7,796 nt of DNA from Candidatus Krumholzibacteriia bacterium. GTDB taxonomy: Bacteria; Krumholzibacteriota; Krumholzibacteriia; Krumholzibacteriales; Krumholzibacteriaceae. Of the stretch, positions 1 to 5,257 are shown piece after piece (position 1 is the first letter of the stretch; the number at the start of each line of letters is the position of its first letter). The notes below the pieces were generated by a model, which was not told where the DNA came from, ran no database searches, and was given only the letters and a program-made list of their open reading frames with translations. The DNA is taken from positions 8,927-16,722 of the forward strand of contig JAQVGR010000005.1 in assembly GCA_028696635.1 (NCBI GenBank), read 5' to 3'. The position numbers and the translations under genes are program-made.

Positions 1-553
1 CGCCGCGTATCAGCGCGACGACCTCGTCGAGATCGAGAACGACCTTCGGCACATAGCATGCCCCGCCGTATCCGATCCACCGGGCGAAGGCTTCCTGGAA
101 GGCGCCGGTCACCCCACGCCGCAGCAGTACCTTCGCCACGTGCGGCCTCCCCACGGTCCCCTCCCCCGCCTCCTCGAGCACCTCGTCGAGCGTCACGGCC
201 ACTCCTGCCTTCGCCAGCAGGTCGACCATCGCGGCGACGCGCTCGATCCTCCGTTGCGCGAGGCCGGAGAGCCGCCGCAGCAGCGTCTCGTCGCGGTGAT
301 CGCAGCAGTAACCGAGGATATGCAGATCGAGTCCGTCTTCCTCGATGCTCAGCTCGATCCCCGTGAGGACCTCTATCGAGGCGGCGCCGGCGGCGCCGAG
401 GGCCCCGGACTGACCGGCGACCGTGTCGTGATCGGTCACCGCGACGGCCGAGAGGCCCGCCCCGGCCGCCGCGCGAACGATCGCCGCCGGATCGAGCGCG
501 CCGTCCGAATACCGGGAGTGGATATGCAGGTCGCAGGCAGGGCGGTTCTTCAC
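1..553 (-). CDS. PHP-domain phosphoesterase, TrpH/YciV (RNase AM) type, C-terminus cut by window edge
   Basis: Reading from a GTG at 553 leftwards gives an open frame of 184 codons that leaves the window. The start MKNRPACDLHIHSRYSDG carries the PHP metal-binding HxH (His10, His12) and Asp17. TDHD follows at 40-43, GIE at 65-67, DLHILGY at 76-82 and GRPHVA at 135-140. This order matches the COG0613 family, which includes E. coli YciV/TrpH and 3',5'-nucleotide bisphosphate phosphatases. Those metal-dependent cytoplasmic enzymes degrade short RNA 5' ends or nucleotide bisphosphates; the exact substrate here is inference. Family members are usually about 280 residues, so roughly the last third is missing, including the later metal ligands. 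The GTG start is supported only by a weak GGA (562-560) six nt upstream, but no better start lies between the TPR stop and the HxH motif. The gene begins 11 nt after the TPR stop, so it is probably co-transcribed with it. Confidence 0.9.
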   Translation of the reverse strand, partial: MKNRPACDLHIHSRYSDGALDPAAIVRAAAGAGLSAVAVTDHDTVAGQSGALGAAGAASIEVLTGIELSIEEDGLDLHILGYCCDHRDETLLRRLSGLAQRRIERVAAMVDLLAKAGVAVTLDEVLEEAGEGTVGRPHVAKVLLRRGVTGAFQEAFARWIGYGGACYVPKVVLDLDEVVALIRG

Positions 554-564
554 GGGCGATCCAG

Positions 565-2034
565 TCAGCCGACGGTGCTGTACTTCTTCATCTTGTCGGA
601 AATGTCGCGGAAGGTGACGTCGACTATGTAGACCTCTTCAAAATGCTCCCGCGCCTTCTCGATCTCGCCGAGCGCCTCGTAGGCGAGCCCGAGGTTGTAA
701 TGGATGCCGAGGCTGTCGCCGCCGGACACGCGGGAGATATCGAGCCCCCGGGTGAGCTGCTTGACCGCCAGGCGGGGGTTCTGCAGGAGCAGGAAACAGT
801 GCCCGATCATCTCGAGGGAGCGGAGCTGGAGCTGCTCGGAACGCGACGATATCTGGAGCTCCTTGATCGCTTCGTTGTAGAGAGCCATCTCGATATAGGC
901 CATGCCGAGATCGTAGTGGCTCCGGTAGTCGTCCTCCTCGACGTCGCTCGTTATCTCCTCGGTGAGGCTCGACGCGACGTACTGCGCCTCCTCCATCGCC
1001 GCGTCCTCCGCATCGAGGATGTCGGCGAGGTCCTCGGAGATCGTCGCGTTGGGGCCGGCGCCGGCAGCAACGGCGGCGCCCGCGACAGCGCCCGAGGTCT
1101 GCTCCCGCGCGGCTGTCCGCTCCAGGGACGCTCCGCATTCCCGCTCGGGCGCGGAAGTCTCGGCCGGAGGCGGATCGACGGCGTACTCCACCGCGGAGGC
1201 CGGAGGCTCCCCGGCCTGCGCGACGCATTCCCCGGCGGGAGGCCCGTCGCCGCCGATGTCGATCACGTATTCCTCCTCTGGGGCCTCCTCGTCGGCAGCC
1301 GCGGTCTCGCGCGAATCGGCGGAGGCCGCCTGCGCCGCCTGCGCCGCGGCATGAGCCTCCCGGGCGGGGATCTCCTCGTCGGCGGCGGGAGCCGCCGTGG
1401 ATGCGAGGATCCCCTCTATCTTCGCCTGATCTTCGGGACCGAGCGACTGGCGCAGCGTTTCGAGCCGCTGGCGGTACAGCCGTGTCCGCTCGCCGCCGCC
1501 GGCCGAGGCGACCGTATGGGCGAGGATCTCGGCGGCCCGCGCCGTATGCCCACCTCGAGCGAGCAGATCGGCCGCCCGGACCGAGACCTCCTCGTTGCCG
1601 GGAAGGAGCTCGAGGGCCTTCTCCGCCTTCTTCATCGCCGCTTCGTTCACCTGCGCGGCCCCGCCGAGCAGCGAATCGAAATACTGCGCGAAGGCCGTCA
1701 TCGCCTCGCCGGTGAACTTCTGTTTCGCCTTGAGCTCGCCGACCTTGAAAACAGTTTCGGGACGGTCGGGGACGACGCGGAGGATCTTCTTGCAGACCGC
1801 CACGGCGTTGTTGTACAGGGCGACCTTTTCGTAGTTGAGTATCGCCTGCTCGAACGACCCGACAGCCTGGATGCGGTCGTCGCTGCGCAGGTAGATGTCC
1901 CCGAGCTCGTTGTGGAGGTTGGGATTCCGCGGCTCGACCTGGAGGAGCTTGCGGTAGGTATCGATGGCCTCGGCGGTCTTCCCCTTCTTCAGGGCGATCT
2001 GGGCCTTCTGCCTGAGCTGACTGGCCTTGCTCAC
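565..2034 (-). CDS. Tetratricopeptide-repeat protein with two TPR blocks and an acidic Ala/Glu linker
   Basis: This is a 489-residue protein with no signal peptide or membrane segment, so probably cytoplasmic. Residues 3-120 form helical TPR units (for example AEAIDTYRKLLQVEPRNP at 21-38 and AVAVCKKILRVVPDRPE at 78-93), and a further helical part runs to about 210. Residues about 211-360 are a low-complexity linker rich in Ala, Glu, Asp and Pro, probably disordered. Residues 367-475 return to TPRs (HYDLGMAYIEMALYNEAIKELQ-like at 373-393 and HYNLGLAYEALGEIEKAREHFEEV at 445-468). TPRs are protein-binding scaffolds; no catalytic domain is visible and I cannot name a partner. The start is GTG at 2034, chosen for a GAGG Shine-Dalgarno (2045-2042) seven nt upstream. 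The GTGA overlap with the hutI stop suggests translational coupling, but nothing in the protein ties it to histidine catabolism. Confidence 0.9.
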   Translation of the reverse strand: MSKASQLRQKAQIALKKGKTAEAIDTYRKLLQVEPRNPNLHNELGDIYLRSDDRIQAVGSFEQAILNYEKVALYNNAVAVCKKILRVVPDRPETVFKVGELKAKQKFTGEAMTAFAQYFDSLLGGAAQVNEAAMKKAEKALELLPGNEEVSVRAADLLARGGHTARAAEILAHTVASAGGGERTRLYRQRLETLRQSLGPEDQAKIEGILASTAAPAADEEIPAREAHAAAQAAQAASADSRETAAADEEAPEEEYVIDIGGDGPPAGECVAQAGEPPASAVEYAVDPPPAETSAPERECGASLERTAAREQTSGAVAGAAVAAGAGPNATISEDLADILDAEDAAMEEAQYVASSLTEEITSDVEEDDYRSHYDLGMAYIEMALYNEAIKELQISSRSEQLQLRSLEMIGHCFLLLQNPRLAVKQLTRGLDISRVSGGDSLGIHYNLGLAYEALGEIEKAREHFEEVYIVDVTFRDISDKMKKYSTVG

Positions 2035-3326
2035 AGCCCCACCTCGCTTCTCTCCCGGTACCCCGCGCGCTCCCAGGCCACCGCTCCCTCCTTGATCACG
2101 ACAGCCGCGTGGTTCTCTCCCGCCCGCGACGGGATCTCGCGGTAGTCCTCGACGTCGTAGACGACGAAATCGGCCTTCTTCCCCGCCTCGAGCGATCCGA
2201 CCTCGTCCTGCATCCCTATCGCGCAGGCCGCGTTGTACGTGGCAGCCGTGACCGCCTCAGCCGGCGTCATCGACATCTGCGAGCAGGCGATCGCCACGGT
2301 GAGGGGCATCGAGCTCGACGGAGCGCTCCCCGGGTTGAAGTCTGTAGACAGCGCCACCGCCGCCCCCTCCTCTATCAACCGGCGCGCCGGGGCGAACTGC
2401 CGCGACGCGAGCCCGAACGATGTCGCCGGAAGCAGGACCGCCACCGTGCCGCTGCCGGCCAGGGCGGCGATCCCGGTCCCGGTGACCTTGGTCAGGTGCT
2501 CCACCGAGACCGCGTGCATCTTCACGGCAAGCTCCGTGCCGCCGAGCGCGACAATCTCGTCGGCGTGGACCTTCAGGGCGAATCCGAGGCGACGGGCGGC
2601 CTCGAGGACCTTCCTCGTCTCCTCGAGATCGAAGACTCCCTGCTCGCAGAAGACGTCGACGAACCTGGCAAGTCCCTTGTCAGCGACCGCTGGCATCATC
2701 TCATCGACGAGGATCCGCAGGTACTCCTCCGCAGGGATGCCGGCCGGCTTGTGATGCGCCCCCATGAAGGTGGCCACCACGTCGAGAGGAGTCTCCCTCC
2801 CGAGCCGTGCTATCACCCTGAGCTGCTTGAGCTCGCTCTCGAGATCGAGGCCGTAGCCGCTCTTGATCTCGACAGTCGTCACGCCCTGCTCGAGCATCCG
2901 CATGATCCGCCGCCTGCTGATCTCGAAGAGGCGGTCCTCGCCGATCTCGCGCAGTTCCCGCACGGAACGACGTATCCCTCCTCCGCGCCTGTCGATATCA
3001 AGGTAGCTGTCCCCCCGTATCCGGGCCTCGTACTCGTCTGCGCGGAACGCGGCGAAGACGGCGTGCGTGTGCGGATCGACCCAGCCGGGCATCACCACGC
3101 GCCCGCCGGCGTCGATCGTCCTCGCCGCCTCCACCTTCCCGACCGCTTCGCGGACCTCGTCTTCCGCCCCCGCGGCCAGAATCCTGCCGCCCGCGACAGC
3201 GATCGCGCCACCGCGCACCAGCCCCGGGTCGGCCAGTGCGGCCCCCCGTCGGGGCCCGTGGCCGCCGCTCCGGCAGGTGATCAGTTGACCGGCGCCCAGA
3301 AGCAGCAGATCGACGGTCCGAGGCAA
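2031..3326 (-). CDS. hutI: Imidazolonepropionase
   Basis: HutI hydrolyses 4-imidazolone-5-propanoate to N-formimino-L-glutamate, the third step of histidine degradation, in the cytoplasm. The 431-residue protein has the amidohydrolase fold of the family. Metal-binding DPHTH is at 84-88 (His86, His88), EIKSGYGL at 153-160, GAHHKP at 190-194, KVHADE at 252-257 (His254, Glu257), EHL at 276-278 (His277), and STDFNPGSAPS at 327-337 with the metal ligand Asp329. All expected ligands are present, and the length is slightly above the usual 400-420 residues. The start is TTG at 3326: a good AAGGAG lies six nt upstream, and the nearby GTG at 3333 is out of frame. HutU acts immediately before HutI in the pathway and lies upstream, 125 nt away. 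The stop overlaps the start of the TPR gene. Confidence 0.97.
   Translation of the reverse strand: MPRTVDLLLLGAGQLITCRSGGHGPRRGAALADPGLVRGGAIAVAGGRILAAGAEDEVREAVGKVEAARTIDAGGRVVMPGWVDPHTHAVFAAFRADEYEARIRGDSYLDIDRRGGGIRRSVRELREIGEDRLFEISRRRIMRMLEQGVTTVEIKSGYGLDLESELKQLRVIARLGRETPLDVVATFMGAHHKPAGIPAEEYLRILVDEMMPAVADKGLARFVDVFCEQGVFDLEETRKVLEAARRLGFALKVHADEIVALGGTELAVKMHAVSVEHLTKVTGTGIAALAGSGTVAVLLPATSFGLASRQFAPARRLIEEGAAVALSTDFNPGSAPSSSMPLTVAIACSQMSMTPAEAVTAATYNAACAIGMQDEVGSLEAGKKADFVVYDVEDYREIPSRAGENHAAVVIKEGAVAWERAGYRERSEVGL
2042..2045 (-). promoter_or_regulatory. Shine-Dalgarno for the TPR gene, inside the end of hutI
   Basis: GAGG on the minus strand, seven nt before the GTG at 2034. It lies within the last hutI codons. 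This supports the GTG start that creates the four-base hutI/TPR overlap. Confidence 0.55.
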
Positions 3327-3332
3327 GCGCCA

Positions 3333-3338
3333 CTCCTT
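3333..3338 (-). promoter_or_regulatory. hutI: Shine-Dalgarno that fixes the TTG start of hutI
   Basis: AAGGAG on the minus strand with a six-nt spacer to TTG at 3326-3324. This strong site is the reason for accepting a TTG start, and no in-frame ATG or GTG lies close by upstream. Confidence 0.75.
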
Positions 3339-3356
3339 GCAGAATGAGATCGCACT

Positions 3357-3372
3357 CCCGCGCAGGCGCGGG
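3357..3372 (-). repeat. GC-rich hairpin in the hutI leader
   Basis: CCCGCG and CGCGGG form a perfect 6-bp stem around a four-nt loop (CCTG on the minus strand). It ends 30 nt before the hutI TTG and 18 nt before its Shine-Dalgarno. No T-run follows, so it is not a standard intrinsic terminator. It could shape hutI translation or protect a processed mRNA end; both roles are inference. Confidence 0.45.
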
Positions 3373-3401
3373 CAATTTGCACATCAATCCGGCGCGAACG
3401 G

Positions 3402-3444
3402 CGTTCCGGGGAGCGGCCGGTCATCCGGCTGAGTCACCGGAACG
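3402..3444 (-). repeat. Two-tier stem-loop between hutU and hutI
   Basis: Just 7 nt after the hutU stop, CGTTCCGG (3444-3437) and CCGGAACG (3409-3402) form a perfect 8-bp outer stem. Inside it, GCCGG (3429-3425) and CCGGC (3420-3416) form a 5-bp inner stem with an ATGA loop, separated from the outer stem by a 7 by 6 nt internal loop. No T-tract follows in the direction of transcription, so this is not a classic Rho-independent terminator. An mRNA-stabilising or attenuating element between the two hut genes is a reasonable guess. Confidence 0.5.
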
Positions 3445-3451
3445 GATGCAG

Positions 3452-5104
3452 TCATTCGAGCATCGGGATCTTGAGCCCTGCATCTTTCGCTTTTTCAACG
3501 GCTATCCCGTAGCCGGCATCGGCGTGTCTTGCAACTCCTGTGCCAGGGTCATTGTTGAGACAACGCGCTAATTTTACACGGCCTTCCGGTGTTCCATCGG
3601 CCACCACGGCGATCCCCGCGTGGATGGACAGTCCCATCCCCACCCCGCCGCCGTGATGGACGGAGACCCAGGCCGCCCCGCTCGCCGTGTTGAGCAGGGC
3701 GTTGAGGATCGGCCAGTCGGCCACCGCGTCCGACCCGTCGCGCATCGATTCGGTTTCCCGGTAGGGCGAGGCGACCGAGCCGCTGTCGAGATGGTCGCGA
3801 CCGATCACGATCGGGGCGCTGATCTCCCCCCTGGCCACCAGGTCGTGCATCGCCGTGCCGAACCGCTCGCGCTCGCCGTACGAGAGCCAGCAGATCCGCG
3901 ACGGCAGCCCCTGGAAAGCGACCTTTTCCCTCGCCATCCTGATCCAGCGGCACAGCGACTCGTTGTCGGCGAACATCTCGAGGGCGAGGTCGTCGGTCCT
4001 CCAGATATCCTCCTTCCGGCCGGAGAGGGCGATCCACCGGAAGGGGCCCTTCCCGATGCAGAACATCGGCCGTATGAATGCGGGGACGAATCCGGGAAAA
4101 TCGAAGGCGTTCTTCAATCCCCCCTTCTCCGCCTGGCCGCGGATGTTGTTGCCGTAGTCGAAGACGACCGACCCCTTCTTCTGCAGATCGAGCATCGCCT
4201 GCACGTGCACGACGATCGAATCGGTCGCCTCCTTCACGTACCGTTCGGGGTCGCTCCGCCGGAGCGCGGCCGCTTCCTCGAGCGAATATCCGCGCGGGAT
4301 GTACCCGTTCAGCGGATCGTGCGCCGAGGTCTGGTCCGTCACCGCGTCTATCTCGACGTCGCGGCGCGCGAGCTCGGGAAAGACGTCGGCGGCGTTCCCG
4401 ACAAGCCCGATGGACAGAGGCCTCTTCGCACTGACCGCTTCGGCGGCCCGCTCGAGGGCGCGGTCGAGATCGGTTTCCATGGCGTCGCAGTATTTCGTCT
4501 CGAGGCGGCGCCTGATCCGCTCGGGATCGACCTCGACGATCAGGCAGACCCCGCCGTTCATCGTCACGGCGAGCGGCTGCGCCCCGCTCATCCCGCCGAG
4601 GCCGCCGGAGAGAACGAGCCGACCGGCCAGGCTCCCTCCGAAGTGCTGCCTGGCACACTCGGCGAAGGTCTCGTAGGTCCCCTGGAGGATCCCCTGCGTG
4701 CCGATGTACATCCACGACCCGGCCGTCATCTGCCCGTACATCATCAGGCCCTTCGACTCGAGCTCCCAGAAGTGCTCCCAGGTGGCCCACTTCGGGACGA
4801 GCAGCGAGTTGGCGATCAGCACGCGCGGCGCTCCCTCGTGCGTTGGGAATACGGCCACCGGCTTCCCCGACTGGACGAGGAGGGTCTCGTCGTCGCCGAG
4901 CTCACGCAGCGTGCGCACGATCGCGTGGTAGCAGTCCCAGTTGCGCGCCGCCTTTCCCCTGCCGCCGTAGACGACGAGCTCGGCGGGATTCTCGGCGTTC
5001 TCCGGATCGAGGTTGTTCATCAGCATCCGCAGGGCCGCCTCCTGCAGCCAACCCCTGCAGCTGATCCTGTTCCCCCTCGGGGCCCTGACGATATCGGGAC
5101 TCAT
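3452..5104 (-). CDS. hutU: Urocanate hydratase (urocanase)
   Basis: HutU converts urocanate to 4-imidazolone-5-propanoate using tightly bound NAD+ as an electrophile, the second step of histidine degradation, in the cytoplasm. The protein is 550 residues, close to the family norm of about 555. Hallmarks in order: [11 protein letters not shown] at 46-56, the glycine-rich NAD-binding [10 protein letters not shown] at 167-176, [10 protein letters not shown] at 236-245, and [10 protein letters not shown] at 397-406, the urocanase signature with the essential cysteine at Cys405. [17 protein letters not shown] (436-452) and HHGGGVGMG (483-491) complete the active site. The ATG start at 5104 has GGAGGT nine nt upstream. 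From memory many relatives have Gly where this has Ser407 and Asn where this has Tyr448, but catalysis should be intact. It is the first gene after a likely promoter. No hutH is visible upstream. Confidence 0.98.
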   Translation of the reverse strand: MSPDIVRAPRGNRISCRGWLQEAALRMLMNNLDPENAENPAELVVYGGRGKAARNWDCYHAIVRTLRELGDDETLLVQSGKPVAVFPTHEGAPRVLIANSLLVPKWATWEHFWELESKGLMMYGQMTAGSWMYIGTQGILQGTYETFAECARQHFGGSLAGRLVLSGGLGGMSGAQPLAVTMNGGVCLIVEVDPERIRRRLETKYCDAMETDLDRALERAAEAVSAKRPLSIGLVGNAADVFPELARRDVEIDAVTDQTSAHDPLNGYIPRGYSLEEAAALRRSDPERYVKEATDSIVVHVQAMLDLQKKGSVVFDYGNNIRGQAEKGGLKNAFDFPGFVPAFIRPMFCIGKGPFRWIALSGRKEDIWRTDDLALEMFADNESLCRWIRMAREKVAFQGLPSRICWLSYGERERFGTAMHDLVARGEISAPIVIGRDHLDSGSVASPYRETESMRDGSDAVADWPILNALLNTASGAAWVSVHHGGGVGMGLSIHAGIAVVADGTPEGRVKLARCLNNDPGTGVARHADAGYGIAVEKAKDAGLKIPMLE

Positions 5105-5113
5105 CGCTCGAGC

Positions 5114-5119
5114 ACCTCC
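5114..5119 (-). promoter_or_regulatory. hutU: Shine-Dalgarno of hutU
   Basis: GGAGGT on the minus strand, nine nt before the ATG at 5104. It is the strongest ribosome site in the window after that of hutI. Confidence 0.7.
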
Positions 5120-5129
5120 GAATCTGGAT

Positions 5130-5148
5130 GTAAAAAATCGATTATTAC
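5130..5148. promoter_or_regulatory. AT-rich palindrome upstream of hutU, possible operator
   Basis: AATCGATT (5136-5143) is a perfect 8-bp palindrome, and the flanks extend the symmetry with one mismatched pair on each side. GTAA and TTAC arms also bracket the 19-bp block. It lies 26 nt before the hutU start and stands out in very GC-rich DNA. It does not resemble the HutC operator consensus I know (TTGTATATACAA-like). A regulator site is inference only. Confidence 0.25.
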
Positions 5149-5171
5149 CGTGTCTTATAAATCGTTGCGAA

Positions 5172-5192
5172 CCGGGACACCACTTTTCCCGG
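5172..5192. repeat. 6-bp inverted repeat in the hutU leader
   Basis: CCGGGA (5172-5177) and TCCCGG (5187-5192) are perfect inverted arms with a nine-nt spacer. The repeat starts just downstream of the predicted transcription start, so it could be an operator or a 5' leader hairpin. As a dinG terminator it would be weak because no T-run follows directly on the minus strand. Confidence 0.35.
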
Positions 5193-5200
5193 ACTATGGA

Positions 5201-5229
5201 ACTCTAGCGCATCCGTTCTCCGCCGGCAA
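5201..5229 (-). promoter_or_regulatory. Candidate sigma-70-like promoter for the hut genes
   Basis: On the minus strand TTGCCG (5229-5224) as -35 and TAGAGT (5206-5201) as -10 are separated by exactly 17 nt. Each box matches its consensus at four of six positions, including the TTG and TAxAxT cores. Transcription would begin near 5194, giving a leader of about 90 nt before hutU. A second AT-rich block (TATAAG and TAATAA, 5145-5160) lies nearer the gene and could provide another -10, but it lacks a good -35. Confidence 0.4.
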
Positions 5230-5257
5230 CCGGAAAGGGGCTGCGCCCGGGTCCCCC

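Noticed and set aside
643..2145. A 500-codon plus-strand frame opposite the TPR gene
   Set aside because: The opposite strand encodes a clear TPR protein with a good ribosome site. This frame has no recognisable motif and extends into hutI.
2109..3347. A 412-codon plus-strand frame opposite hutI
   Set aside because: hutI has every catalytic residue on the minus strand. The plus frame is a compositional by-product.
5172..5257. A Rho-independent terminator for dinG
   Set aside because: The only good inverted repeat (5172-5192) is not followed by a T-run on the minus strand. The T-run at 5132-5137 is about 35 nt further on and belongs to the AT-rich leader.
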